NCBI GenBank assembly: GCA_034437215.1
Contig: DAOTVC010000006.1
Location: 10,803 to 74,802, forward strand
Direction: 5' to 3'
Source of the DNA: DAOTVC01 sp034437215
Lineage (GTDB): Bacteria; Chloroflexota; Anaerolineae; B4-G1; SLSP01
Length of the DNA: 64,000 bases
Below the pieces are notes generated by a model. It made no database searches. It worked only from the letters and a program-made list of their open reading frames with translations, and was not told the DNA's origin. Position numbers and translations under genes: made by a program. The first letter of the stretch is position 1. Each line of letters starts with the position of its first letter. This document shows, in pieces, positions 1 through 8,059 of this stretch.

Positions 1-1
1 C

Positions 2-145
2 CAGACCCGCTACGTCCTGGATCAGTACCGGGCCAACGGCGGCAGCTACGAGGAGCACGTCGTGCCGGAGAGCGGACACTGCGTCTATCTGCAGAAGGCG
101 GAGGAGTTTAGCGGGCTGTTGAATGCGTTTCTGGAAGGGGAGTAG
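2..145 (+). CDS. alpha/beta hydrolase, C-terminal fragment (cut by window edge)
   Basis: Only the last 47 codons are in the window. The segment ESGHCVYLQ followed by an amphipathic helix matches the end of alpha/beta-hydrolase folds, where the His of the catalytic triad sits in a G-H motif shortly before the C-terminal helix. The nucleophile and acid residues lie outside, so the substrate cannot be guessed. The stop codon TAG (143-145) lies inside a GGAGTAG-type repeat tract that continues into the next gene's start. Confidence 0.6.
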   Translation, partial: QTRYVLDQYRANGGSYEEHVVPESGHCVYLQKAEEFSGLLNAFLEGE

Positions 146-165
146 GGGAGTAGGGAGTATGGGAA
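136..165. repeat. heptad repeat tract, GGAGTAG class (left flank of four-helix-bundle gene)
   Basis: Degenerate tandem units of GGAGTAG. The tract contains both the stop of the upstream gene (143-145) and the ATG of the next one (159). An inverted tract of the same class lies at 529-572, so the gene between is bracketed. Confidence 0.7.
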
Positions 166-527
166 AGATTACTCGCTTCCAACAGCTCGATGTGTGGCGA
201 GAAGCACATACCCTCGTGCTAAAAGTCTACGAGGTAACAAAAGATTTTCCCACGGACGAGCGCTTTGGGCTAATCTCACAGATGCGCCGGGCTGCGATCT
301 CTGTACCGGCGAACATAGCCGAGGGCTTCAAGAGACGAGGGGTACAGGAGAAGATCCGCTTCTACAATATCGCTGAAGGATCATTGGAGGAGTTGAAGTA
401 CTTCCTCATTCTGGCAGAGGATCTAGGGTACTGTGAGTCGAAGGATGAGTTGATGGAACAGGCTGAAGTTGTAGGACGACTCCTGAATGGCCTGATCGTC
501 AGCACTGAACGACGCGCTGTCTCATGA
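159..527 (+). CDS. four-helix-bundle protein (S23/IVS-encoded protein family)
   Basis: A protein of 122 residues with the family signature: FQQLDVWREAH near the N-terminus, DFPTDERFGLISQMRRAAISVPANIAEG in the middle, and a C-terminal helix containing LEELKYFLILAEDLGY. The family is known from intervening sequences in 23S rRNA genes and as free-standing genes. It is related to the Avd accessory protein of diversity-generating retroelements. No rRNA or reverse transcriptase is nearby, so this is a free-standing copy. I chose ATG 159 because the family N-terminus starts there and the upstream extension is repeat-derived. Inverted GGAGTAG heptads bracket the gene. Molecular function is unknown; a nucleic-acid-binding role is only inferred from the family. 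Confidence 0.85.
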   Translation: MGKITRFQQLDVWREAHTLVLKVYEVTKDFPTDERFGLISQMRRAAISVPANIAEGFKRRGVQEKIRFYNIAEGSLEELKYFLILAEDLGYCESKDELMEQAEVVGRLLNGLIVSTERRAVS

Positions 528-528
528 C

Positions 529-572
529 CCCCTACTCCCTGCTTCCTACTCCTTACTCCTTTTCTCAATAGG
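529..572. repeat. heptad repeat tract, GGAGTAG class inverted (right flank)
   Basis: Units such as CCCTACT, CCCTGCT, TCCTACT and CCTTACT, exactly 7 bp apart. This is the reverse complement of the class seen at 136-165 and starts one base after the stop codon of the four-helix-bundle gene. Confidence 0.75.
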
Positions 573-595
573 AACATCGTCAGCTAGGAGATCGT

Positions 596-1393
596 ATGCC
601 CCAGATCGAAGTGCACGACGTCAGTCTATACTACGAGCTCCACGGTCCGGAGGAGGCGCCGGTGGTGCTGCTCCTGAACGGGGTGCTGATGAGCACGCCC
701 GGCTGGGCCTACCAGACGCCGGTGATCTCCAAGCACTACCGTCTGCTGCTCCACGACTGCCGGGGGCAGGGTCGCTCCGCTCATCCCGAGGGCCCCTACT
801 CCATGCAGCAACATGCCGAGGACGTGATCGCTCTGCTGGATGCGCTGGAGATCGAGCGGGCGCACGTGGCGGGGATCTCCTACGGCGGCGAGATCGCCCA
901 GCTCCTGGGGATGCAGTGGCCCGAGCGGGTGCGCTCCCTCTTCCTCTCCTCGACGGTGAGCGAGGTGCGCCCCCTGTTGGGCGGCATCGTGGAGAGCTGG
1001 ATCGCCGCGGCGGAGCGCCGCGACGGGGAGCTCCTCTACCGCTGCTCCGTCACCGACAACTTCAGCGCGCCCTGGCTGGAGGCTCACCCCGACTGGGCCG
1101 AGCTCTCCATCCCCCGCTACGAGCAGTTGGACTTTGACGCCGTCGTCAACCTCTGCCGGGCCTTCATGGAGATCGATTGGACGGAGGATCTGGACCGGAT
1201 CGAGGCCCCGACGCTGGTGGTCGTCGGCGAGCTGGACGCATTGAAGCCGCTGGAGCCCTACGGGCGCCTGCTGGCAGAGACCATCCCGGGGGCGGAGCTC
1301 CTCGTGGTGGGCAACGCGGGCCACGCCGTCTGCATCGAGCGCCCCCAGGCGTGGAACGCAGCGCTGCTGGGCTGGTTGGATACTGGATGCTAG
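596..1393 (+). CDS. alpha/beta hydrolase, 3-oxoadipate enol-lactonase-like
   Basis: A 265-residue single-domain alpha/beta hydrolase without signal peptide, so probably cytoplasmic. The oxyanion region (LLLNGVLMS) is followed by the nucleophile elbow GISYGGE with Ser95. A late acid is seen in GELDALKP and the triad His in GNAGHAVCIERP. The overall pattern resembles enol-lactonases and related C-C or ester hydrolases, but the exact substrate cannot be read from sequence. The gene follows another hydrolase end and precedes a thiolase/Zn-ribbon pair, consistent with an acyl or ring-cleavage catabolic set (inference). The ATG at 596 follows a purine-rich stretch (AGGAGATCGT). Confidence 0.85.
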   Translation: MPQIEVHDVSLYYELHGPEEAPVVLLLNGVLMSTPGWAYQTPVISKHYRLLLHDCRGQGRSAHPEGPYSMQQHAEDVIALLDALEIERAHVAGISYGGEIAQLLGMQWPERVRSLFLSSTVSEVRPLLGGIVESWIAAAERRDGELLYRCSVTDNFSAPWLEAHPDWAELSIPRYEQLDFDAVVNLCRAFMEIDWTEDLDRIEAPTLVVVGELDALKPLEPYGRLLAETIPGAELLVVGNAGHAVCIERPQAWNAALLGWLDTGC

Positions 1394-1515
1394 AAGCTGG
1401 AAACTAGATACTGGATGCTGGATTGCTGACGGCTGACGGCTGACTGCTGACCGCTGGATACTGGATACTGGAAGCTGGAACTTGTAACTCGTAACTCGAA
1501 ACTGGAACTGGAGGA
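1386..1515. repeat. heptad repeat tract, CTGGATA/GCTGACG class
   Basis: About 17 near-tandem units of 7 bp: CTGGAAA, CTGGATG, then GCTGACG x2, GCTGACT, GCTGACC, ACTGGAT x2, ACTGGAA, then CTTGTAA, CTCGTAA, CTCGAAA. The word drifts along the tract while the 7-bp phase is kept. It starts at the stop of the hydrolase and ends at the Shine-Dalgarno sequence of the thiolase. Confidence 0.8.
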
Positions 1516-1518
1516 ACT

Positions 1519-2781
1519 ATGACGAAACGCAAACTGGGCCGCGGTGTGGCCATCGTGGGCGCCGGTATGAGCAAGTTCGGCGCCTTTCCCGGCAAGGCCA
1601 CGCGGGATCTCTTCGTGGAGGCGTATAGAGAGCTCCTCGCCTCCGTCGACAAGGCCTTCGATCCCGACGATATCGGCGCCCTCTACATCGGTAACTACAG
1701 CAGCGACCTCTTCGAGAAACAGGGACACACCGCCCCCATCATGGCGGACTGGGTGGGCCTGACGCCCCGTCCCGCCACCCGGGTGGAGGACGCCTGTGCC
1801 AGCGGTGGGGTCGCCCTGCGCCAGGGTCTCATCGCCGTGGCCTCCGGTCTCTACGACATCGTCCTCGTGGGCGGCATCGAGAAGATGACTGACCTGCCCA
1901 CGGCTGAGGTCACCGACACGCTGGCGACGGCGGCGGACGTCCTCTACGAGGTCCCTGCCGGCTTCACCTTCCCCGGTCTCTACGCGGCGATGGCGACGGC
2001 TTACATGCACGCTTACGGGGCCACGCCCGAGACCTTCCTCAAGGTCGGCCTCAAGAACCACGAGCACGGTGCTCTCAACGAGAAGGCCCAGTTCGGGCAA
2101 CGCATCGCCGACATCATGGCGGCCAAGAAGACTCGCAGCGTCAAGAAGGGCTATCCCGAGCCCACGTGGGAGACGGAGATGGACTTCCTCAAGGACGAGC
2201 GCGCCAACCCTGCCATCGCCTGGCCCCTCCGTCTCTACGACTGCTCCCCCATCTCCGACGGCGCCGCCACCCTGCTCCTGGTGAGCGAGGAGCTGGCGAG
2301 CCGCTACACCGACAACCCTCTCTACATCACCGGTTCGGGACAGGCCAGCGACGGCGCCACCCACGACCGCCCCACCCTCACCGGGCTGCCGGCGGCCCGT
2401 CTGGCGGCGCGGGAGGCCTACGAGATGGCGCAGGTGGGACCGGAGAAGATCGACGTGGCGGAGGTCCACGACTGCTTCACCATCGCCGAGATCATGGCGA
2501 CGGAGGATCTGGGCTTCTTCGCGCCCGGCGAGGGCTGGCAGGCGGCCGAGGGCGGCGAGACGGCCCTCGGGGGCTCGCGCCCCATCAACACCTCGGGCGG
2601 CCTCAAGTCGAAGGGCCACCCTGTGGGCGCTTCCGGCGCCGGGCAGGTGATCGAGATCTGGAAGCAGCTCCGCGGTGAGGCGGGTGAGCGCCAGCTCCCC
2701 AACGAGCCCCGGATCGGCCTCACCCACAACGTCGGCGGGACCGGGCAGACGGCCGTCGTCCACATCTTCGAACGGAGGTAG
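1519..2781 (+). CDS. thiolase-family protein (acetyl-CoA C-acyltransferase / SCP2-type)
   Basis: A 420-residue thiolase-fold enzyme. The acylated nucleophile is visible as Cys93 in VEDACASGG. The catalytic histidines are seen in EVHDCFTIAE and in the C-terminal SKGHPVGASGAGQ, with the Cys/Gly-rich end replaced by LTHNVGGTGQTAVVH. This lipid-transfer-type (SCP2) thiolase usually works with a separate DUF35 Zn-ribbon/OB protein, and exactly such a gene starts 3 bp downstream. Likely role: Claisen condensation or cleavage of an acyl-CoA, in catabolism or in an HMG-CoA-like condensation; direction and substrate are not determinable. The Shine-Dalgarno GGAGG precedes ATG 1519. Confidence 0.9.
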   Translation: MTKRKLGRGVAIVGAGMSKFGAFPGKATRDLFVEAYRELLASVDKAFDPDDIGALYIGNYSSDLFEKQGHTAPIMADWVGLTPRPATRVEDACASGGVALRQGLIAVASGLYDIVLVGGIEKMTDLPTAEVTDTLATAADVLYEVPAGFTFPGLYAAMATAYMHAYGATPETFLKVGLKNHEHGALNEKAQFGQRIADIMAAKKTRSVKKGYPEPTWETEMDFLKDERANPAIAWPLRLYDCSPISDGAATLLLVSEELASRYTDNPLYITGSGQASDGATHDRPTLTGLPAARLAAREAYEMAQVGPEKIDVAEVHDCFTIAEIMATEDLGFFAPGEGWQAAEGGETALGGSRPINTSGGLKSKGHPVGASGAGQVIEIWKQLRGEAGERQLPNEPRIGLTHNVGGTGQTAVVHIFERR

Positions 2782-2784
2782 ACC

Positions 2785-3216
2785 ATGAGCGAGCAGATTG
2801 TACACGACATCACCGGCGCCGAATTCTACGAGCTTCTAAATCAGCAACGGCTCATGGGCTCCCGCTGCGCCCCCTGCGGCGAGATCCACGTCCCACCCCG
2901 CCCCGTCTGCGGCAAGTGCCGCGATGGGGAGATCGAGTGGGTCGAGCTCTCCGGGAAGGGCCGGCTGGCGGCCTTCACTGTCATCTACATCGCCCCCACC
3001 GCCATGCTGGAGGCGGGCTACAGCCGCAAAGAGCCCTACTGCTCCGGCATCGTCGAGCTGGAGGAGGGACCGCGAATCAGCGCTCAGATCCTGGGCGTCG
3101 ATGTGGCCCATCCCGAGAGCATCGAGGTGGGCCTGCCCCTCAAGGTCGCCTTCGTCCAGCGGGGTGAGGGCGACGCCGCACAGACCCACCTGGCCTTCGA
3201 ACCCGACACAGAGTAG
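2785..3216 (+). CDS. Zn-ribbon OB-fold protein (DUF35 family), thiolase partner
   Basis: A 143-residue protein with an N-terminal rubredoxin-like zinc ribbon (Cys28, Cys31, Cys42, Cys45 in CAPC and CGKC) followed by an OB fold (GRLAAFTVIYIAP and GIVELEEGPRISAQI). Members of this family form complexes with SCP2-type thiolases or with acyl-CoA dehydratases and position the CoA ester. The start lies 3 bp after the thiolase stop with AGGTAGACC upstream, so the two genes are co-transcribed and probably translationally coupled. This gene is the last of the metabolic block before the Liv transporter. Confidence 0.88.
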   Translation: MSEQIVHDITGAEFYELLNQQRLMGSRCAPCGEIHVPPRPVCGKCRDGEIEWVELSGKGRLAAFTVIYIAPTAMLEAGYSRKEPYCSGIVELEEGPRISAQILGVDVAHPESIEVGLPLKVAFVQRGEGDAAQTHLAFEPDTE

Positions 3217-3357
3217 CGCCAAATCTGGTAGAATACGTCTGTCCCTACAGGAGGTGATACACAGACACAAACAAGAGAAAAAGAGCAAAATCCGGGGTGG
3301 AAAGAGCCACCCTATCCCTTTGATCCTAAATTTCCTTAGAAGGAAGGAGAACAACAG

Positions 3358-4752
3358 ATGAAGAAGCTGTTCACTTTACTGAGCCTGCTGGTGGTCCTGA
3401 GCCTCCTGCTCGGCGCCTGCGTTCAGGAGGTTGAGACCCCTGAACCCACCGCGGTCGAGGAGACCGAAGAGATGACCGAGGAACCCACCGAGGAGCCCAC
3501 CGAGGAGATGACCGAAGAGCCCACCGAGGAACCGACCGAGGAGCCGGTGGAAGAGGGTGATGGCGTCGTCAAGATCGGCCAGCTCTCGATGCTCTCCGGC
3601 GTGATGTCCCTTTACGGTTTACAGCAGACCCGCGGTTTCGAGCTCGGCCTGGAGTACATGGCCAACGGCGAGACCGACGAAGAGGGCAACTGGGTCGTCG
3701 CCGGCTGCCCCGTCGAAGTGATCGTCCGCGACACCGAGGGTGACCCCGAACAGGGTGTGTCCCTGGCCCGCGAGCTTATCGAGGCCGAGGACGTGGACAT
3801 CCTGCAGGGTCCCGTCTCCTCCGCCGTCGCTGCTGCCCTGACCACCGTCGCCCAGGAGAACCAGATCATCCTCATGGTCGACCCTGCCGCCTCCGCCTTC
3901 ATCACCGGCGAGTACTTCAACCCCTACGTCTTCCGCACCTCGCGCACCAACTACGACGACACCCTGGTCATCGCCAAGTACCTGGTCGAGAACGTCGGCC
4001 CCACCTTCGCCCACATCGGCATCGACAACGCCTTCGGTCAGGGCAGCGGTGCGGCCCTCACCTACTCCGTCGAGAAGTACGGCGGCGAGGTCGTCGCCGA
4101 CATCTACGCCCCCTTCGACACCACCGACTTCACCCCCTACATCCAGCAGGCCATGGACTCCGGCGCCGACAACCTCTTCCTCACCTGGGCCGGCACCGGC
4201 TACGTGACCCTCTTCCAGCAGTTGGAGGACCTGGGTGCGCTCGAGGAGCTGACCGTGGCCACCGGCTACGGTGACAACGCCTCCTTCGCCGCCGTCTACG
4301 GCGCCGCCCTGGGCCAGATCGGCCTCAACGTCTACCACTACACCGTCCCCGACAACGAGATCAACGACTGGCTCAGCGAACGCCACCTGGAAGATTACGG
4401 CGAACCGCCCGACCTCTTCACCGCCGGCGGCATGGCTTCGGCTATCGCCCTCTCCAAGGCCATCGAGGAAGTGGGCTGTGACTTCACCGGCGACGACCTG
4501 ATCCCCGTTCTGGAGGGGATGGAGTTCCAGGGCCCCAAGGGCACCTACTACATCCGCCCCGAGGATCACGTCGCGCTGCAGCCCATGAACATCCTGGAGC
4601 TGGTCAACCTCGACCCCGACCTGGACGACGACGGCGTCAACGAGTACGAGTTCTTCGAGACCGTCTACGTCTCCGCGTACGACGAGTTGGACGTCCCCTG
4701 CACCCTCACGGGTGAGTACGAGGAGCGCTGCGGCGATCTGCCGCGCCCCTAG
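3358..4752 (+). CDS. ABC transporter substrate-binding lipoprotein, branched-chain amino-acid (LivK/Peripla_BP_6) type
   Basis: A 464-residue secreted lipoprotein. The signal peptide ends in the lipobox LLGAC with Cys21. A low-complexity Thr/Pro/Glu linker (about residues 25-65, repeats of EEPTEE) follows, a tether often seen in Chloroflexota lipoproteins. The mature domain begins VKIGQLSMLSGVMSLYG and has the Type I periplasmic fold with ITGEYFNPYVFRTSRTNYDD and YGDNASF segments. Two ATPase and two permease genes follow, making a complete Liv-type importer; the ligand could be amino acids, amides or aromatic acids. A TAGAAT at about 3229-3234 could be a -10 element but no good -35 was found. 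Confidence 0.9.
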   Translation: MKKLFTLLSLLVVLSLLLGACVQEVETPEPTAVEETEEMTEEPTEEPTEEMTEEPTEEPTEEPVEEGDGVVKIGQLSMLSGVMSLYGLQQTRGFELGLEYMANGETDEEGNWVVAGCPVEVIVRDTEGDPEQGVSLARELIEAEDVDILQGPVSSAVAAALTTVAQENQIILMVDPAASAFITGEYFNPYVFRTSRTNYDDTLVIAKYLVENVGPTFAHIGIDNAFGQGSGAALTYSVEKYGGEVVADIYAPFDTTDFTPYIQQAMDSGADNLFLTWAGTGYVTLFQQLEDLGALEELTVATGYGDNASFAAVYGAALGQIGLNVYHYTVPDNEINDWLSERHLEDYGEPPDLFTAGGMASAIALSKAIEEVGCDFTGDDLIPVLEGMEFQGPKGTYYIRPEDHVALQPMNILELVNLDPDLDDDGVNEYEFFETVYVSAYDELDVPCTLTGEYEERCGDLPRP

Positions 4753-4813
4753 CTTTAGTAGTATGATGGAGCGAGAGGGTGGTCGCTGCGGCGGGCATCC
4801 TCTCGTTCCAGAG

Positions 4814-4893
4814 TAGGAAGTAAGGAGTAGGGTGTATGGAGAGCCTCTGACTAGAGCCTTCCATACTGCTTACTCCATACTCCTTACTCCAAG
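4814..4893. repeat. inverted heptad repeat tract, GGAGTAG class (hairpin)
   Basis: Left arm units AGAGTAG, GAAGTAA, GGAGTAG, GGTGTAT; right arm the inverse (CTTCCATACTGCTTACTCC and so on), with a short spacer. Both arms keep a 7-bp period. The tract sits between the binding protein and livG, and may fold in the mRNA and separate their expression levels. Confidence 0.7.
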
Positions 4894-4911
4894 CACCGAA
4901 AGGAGCATTCT

Positions 4912-5688
4912 ATGACAGACTATATCCTCGAAGCCCAGAACCTCCGCAAGGAGTTCGGGGGGCTGGTGGCGGTGGCGGACGTGAGCATGCAGATCCGGAC
5001 CCACACGCTCCACTCCATCATCGGGCCCAACGGGGCGGGGAAGACGACGCTCTTCAACCTCTTGAGCGGCACGCTGCCGCCGACGAGCGGGCGGGTCATC
5101 TTCAAAGATGCGGAGATCACCTACCTGCCACCCTATCGCATCGCCCATCTGGGGATCGGGCGCTCCTTCCAGATCACCAACATCTTCCCCAACCTGACGG
5201 TGATGGAGAACATCCGGCTGGCCGCCCAGGCCATGGGCCACGACAACTTCAAGCTCTTCCGGCACTTCAAGAGCTTCGACCGCTACGAGGCGAAGGCCCT
5301 GCAGGTCATCGCGCAGGTAGGACTCCGGGGCAAGGAGCTCTCCCTGGCCCGCCACCTGGCCCACGGCGAGAAGCGCAAGCTGGAGCTGGGCATCATGTTG
5401 GCCTCCGATCCCGAGGTGCTCCTGTTGGACGAGCCGACGGCGGGCATGTCCTCGGAGCAGGTGCCCGCGCTCCTGGAGATCATCGAGGGGATCATGGCCC
5501 TGGGTGACAAGACCATCGTCCTGGTCGAACACCGCATGGACCTGGTGATGAGCATCTCCGACTTCATCACCGTCATGCACCAGGGGGAGGTCCTCGCCGA
5601 GGGGACGCCCCGGGAGATCGCCACCGACGAGCTCGTGCAGAGGGCCTATCTGGGCGCCTTGTACGGTGACCTGGAAGTGAAATCGTAG
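4912..5688 (+). CDS. livG: Liv-type ABC transporter ATP-binding protein LivG
   Basis: A 258-residue ABC ATPase. Walker A GPNGAGKTT is near residue 40, the LivG-specific GIGRSFQITNIFPNLTVMENI follows, and the Walker B region is LLLDEPTAGMS. The signature motif is atypical: the usual LSxGxxR reads LAHGEKRKLELG, a known LivG-type variant. The switch His is in VLVEHRMDLVM. It powers import together with LivF and the LivH/LivM permeases encoded next. GAAAGGAGC precedes ATG 4912. Confidence 0.93.
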   Translation: MTDYILEAQNLRKEFGGLVAVADVSMQIRTHTLHSIIGPNGAGKTTLFNLLSGTLPPTSGRVIFKDAEITYLPPYRIAHLGIGRSFQITNIFPNLTVMENIRLAAQAMGHDNFKLFRHFKSFDRYEAKALQVIAQVGLRGKELSLARHLAHGEKRKLELGIMLASDPEVLLLDEPTAGMSSEQVPALLEIIEGIMALGDKTIVLVEHRMDLVMSISDFITVMHQGEVLAEGTPREIATDELVQRAYLGALYGDLEVKS

Positions 5689-5693
5689 GGAGT

Positions 5694-5754
5694 GAAGCGC
5701 AAAACGTGAGGCGTAACTTTAGAGATCATCACGTTTCACGCCTCACGCTTCATG
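5694..5754. repeat. inverted heptad repeat tract, CGTGAAA class (hairpin)
   Basis: An imperfect palindrome between livG and livF. AACGTGAGGCGTAA on the left faces ATCACGTTTCACGCCTCACG on the right, with 7-bp phasing. This class also forms the core of the MITE-like elements at 23.2, 24.8 and 49.9 kb, but no such termini are present here. Confidence 0.7.
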
Positions 5755-5765
5755 ATGGAGGAATG

Positions 5766-6512
5766 ATGAATGATAGAGTAGATAACATTAGAGCAGACAC
5801 CATCCTGTCCGTGGACTCCATCCACACCTTTATCGGGCAGTTCCACATCCTGGAAGGGGTCTCGTTGGAGGTACCGCGGAACAGCATCACTGTACTGCTG
5901 GGGCGCAACGGCGCCGGCAAGACGACGACGCTCAAATCCATCCTGGGCTTGACCCCACCCCGCGAGGGGCAGGTGATCTTCGACGGACGGGAGATCCAGG
6001 GGAAGCGAGCCTTCGATGTCGCCGCCATGGGCATCGGCTACGTGCCCGAGCACCGCGCCATCTTCCGCAACCTGAGCGTAGCGGAGAACCTGAAGATCGC
6101 CGAGCGGGAGAAGGGGGACCTGGAGCGCCGCTCCGACTTCATCTTCGGTCTCTTCCCCGACCTCGAACGTCTCTACAAGCTGCCCGGCAACCACCTCTCG
6201 GGCGGGCAGCAGCAGATGCTGGCCATCGCCCGGGCCCTGGTCCCCGACAACCGGCTGCTCCTTATCGACGAGCCCAGCGAGGGGTTGGCGCCTATCCTTA
6301 TCGAGCAGATGATGGAGGCCATCCGGGAGCTCAGCGCCACCACCACCATCCTGCTCGTCGAGCAGAACTTCATCATGGCGAGCCAGCTGGGGGAGCGCTA
6401 CTACATCATCGACGATGGCAAGACGGCACACCAGGGGCTCATGAGCGAACTCGTGGAAGACGAGGTCCTCATCCGCCGCTACCTGGGCGCCGTCGTCGCT
6501 GCTGTCATCTGA
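5766..6512 (+). CDS. livF: Liv-type ABC transporter ATP-binding protein LivF
   Basis: A 248-residue ABC ATPase with Walker A GRNGAGKTT, the LivF-type GIGYVPEHRAIFRNLSVAENL, signature LSGGQQQMLAIARAL and Walker B LLLIDEPSEGLAP. Together with LivG it forms the ATPase pair of the Liv importer. The reading frame stays open upstream to 5706, but that extension encodes the heptad palindrome. The start is therefore placed at ATG 5766, or ATG 5763, just after GGAGGA. Spacing from the Shine-Dalgarno sequence favours 5766. Confidence 0.92.
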   Translation: MNDRVDNIRADTILSVDSIHTFIGQFHILEGVSLEVPRNSITVLLGRNGAGKTTTLKSILGLTPPREGQVIFDGREIQGKRAFDVAAMGIGYVPEHRAIFRNLSVAENLKIAEREKGDLERRSDFIFGLFPDLERLYKLPGNHLSGGQQQMLAIARALVPDNRLLLIDEPSEGLAPILIEQMMEAIRELSATTTILLVEQNFIMASQLGERYYIIDDGKTAHQGLMSELVEDEVLIRRYLGAVVAAVI

Positions 6513-6543
6513 CTTCGGATTACGACTCTCGACTTACGACTTG
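6512..6543. repeat. short heptad repeat tract, TTACGAC class
   Basis: CTTCGGA, TTACGAC, TCTCGAC and TTACGAC follow each other in 7-bp phase in the short livF-livH gap. This word class is seen only here in the window. Confidence 0.55.
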
Positions 6544-6561
6544 TTTTTGGGGGAGAACCTA

Positions 6562-8055
6562 ATGAAACTTAGAGAACTATGGCGCACGAACGGCGCCCTC
6601 ATGACCGTAGGGGCGCTGTTGCTCGTGCTCGGCGTGGTGGGCTGGCTCTTTATGGGGCCGCAGCCCTTCATCCGCACCACCCTCTCCGGCCTCACGCTGA
6701 GCGCCCTCTACTTTATGGTCGCCGCGGGGCTCACGCTCATCTTCGGTCTGATGGACGTCCTCAACTTCTCGCAGGGCTCCATGTTCATGGTGGGCGCTTA
6801 CCTGGGGTGGCAGTTCTACACCAACCCCACCTTCCTCTTCGGCCTGGCGCCCCTGATCTTCGCGCTGCTGGCAGGGCTCTCGGCGAGCGCGCTGGTCCAT
6901 CCCCTCGTCATCAGGTGGCAGCTCACGGAGTCGCAGCAGAAGCTGGTGCGCGGCGCCTTCGTCGTCCTGGCTCTGGTCATCGGGCTCGTCGCCCTCTGGG
7001 GCGTGGACTTCCGGGGGCTGGCGGAGACGGCGATGGTCGCCACGATGGTGGGCGCCGACCCGCTGGCGGAGGCCACGCCCCAGGAGCCTTTGGCGACCTT
7101 CTGGTACCGCCCCACCCTGCTCTTTCTGGCGGGGCTCTCCCTCGCCGTCGCACAGGCCCGTCCGGGTGACAGGACCCGGGTCGTCCACCAGGATCTCGTG
7201 CGCCGCACCGCCGTCACCGTCACAGGCCTTCTGGCACTCACCCTCGTCTCGACGCTGGTGCGCGAATCCGGGCCCCTCGTCGTGCTCGGCATGAACGGCA
7301 ACCTGCGCTTCGTCCTGGCCCTCATCGTTGGGGCGCTCATCGGCGCGGGGCTGGGCTCGGTGATCGAGGTCACCCTCGTCAGCCCCCTCTACGTCCGCCC
7401 CCTCTACCAGATTATCGTGACCATGGGGCTGGCCTTCGTCGTCGCCGAGCTCATCCAGGTGCTCTGGGACCCCCTTCCCTACGCCATGAGCCGTCCGCCC
7501 CAGTTCGCCCAGCCGGGCAAGGCAACCGATCTGCTCGCCTGGATGCGGGGCGGCAACACCACCCTCGACATCTTCGGCGTGACCTTCCCCAGCTACCGCC
7601 TCTTCATCATCGCCCTGGGCGTGATCATGTTCGTCGGCCTGACGGCGCTCCTCAAGTACACCCGGCTGGGGATGATCATCCGTGCCGGCGTGCAGGACCG
7701 GGAGATGGTGGAGGCGCTGGGCATCAACGTGCGACGGGTCTTCACCCTGGTCTTTGCCATGGGCGCCGGGCTGGCGGCCCTGGGCGGCATCGGGGCCGCA
7801 CCCTTCATGCCCGTCGAGCCGGTGATGGGCGATCGCTTCCTGATGCAGGGCTTCATCACCGTCGTCATCGGGGGCATGGGCAGCACCACCGGAGCGGCCA
7901 TCGGCGCCCTCCTCTTGGGCCTCGCCCGCGCCTTCGGCGACTACCTGGCGCTCAAGTTCCAGCTCACCCCGGCCATCTCCGAGGCCTCGACGGTCATCAT
8001 TATGGCGATCGTCCTCCTGGCACGACCCTCGGGCCTCTTCGGAAAGAAGGAATAA
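6562..8055 (+). CDS. livH: Liv-type ABC transporter permease LivH with large internal insertion
   Basis: A 497-residue inner-membrane permease, far longer than the usual 290-300. The N-terminal core is typical (LTLSALYFMVAAGLTLIFGLMDVLNFSQGSM with GAY at about residue 76), and the core resumes at about residue 265 (EVTLVSPLYVRPLYQIIVTMGLAFV) with the EAA-like LGINVRRVFTLVFAMGAGLAALGG. Between them, where the family normally has some 45 residues, lie about 190. They contain extra hydrophobic segments and a polar loop with DLVRRTAVTVTG. The frame is open throughout, so this is a real insertion or a lineage-specific domain, not a frameshift. The ATG at 6562 follows GGGGGAG; the upstream TTG at 6541 has no good ribosome site. 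Confidence 0.9.
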   Translation: MKLRELWRTNGALMTVGALLLVLGVVGWLFMGPQPFIRTTLSGLTLSALYFMVAAGLTLIFGLMDVLNFSQGSMFMVGAYLGWQFYTNPTFLFGLAPLIFALLAGLSASALVHPLVIRWQLTESQQKLVRGAFVVLALVIGLVALWGVDFRGLAETAMVATMVGADPLAEATPQEPLATFWYRPTLLFLAGLSLAVAQARPGDRTRVVHQDLVRRTAVTVTGLLALTLVSTLVRESGPLVVLGMNGNLRFVLALIVGALIGAGLGSVIEVTLVSPLYVRPLYQIIVTMGLAFVVAELIQVLWDPLPYAMSRPPQFAQPGKATDLLAWMRGGNTTLDIFGVTFPSYRLFIIALGVIMFVGLTALLKYTRLGMIIRAGVQDREMVEALGINVRRVFTLVFAMGAGLAALGGIGAAPFMPVEPVMGDRFLMQGFITVVIGGMGSTTGAAIGALLLGLARAFGDYLALKFQLTPAISEASTVIIMAIVLLARPSGLFGKKE

Positions 8056-8059
8056 GCGA

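Noticed and set aside
4814..4893. CRISPR array
   Set aside because: The repeats are 7-bp degenerate units without spacers of constant length, and no cas gene is present.
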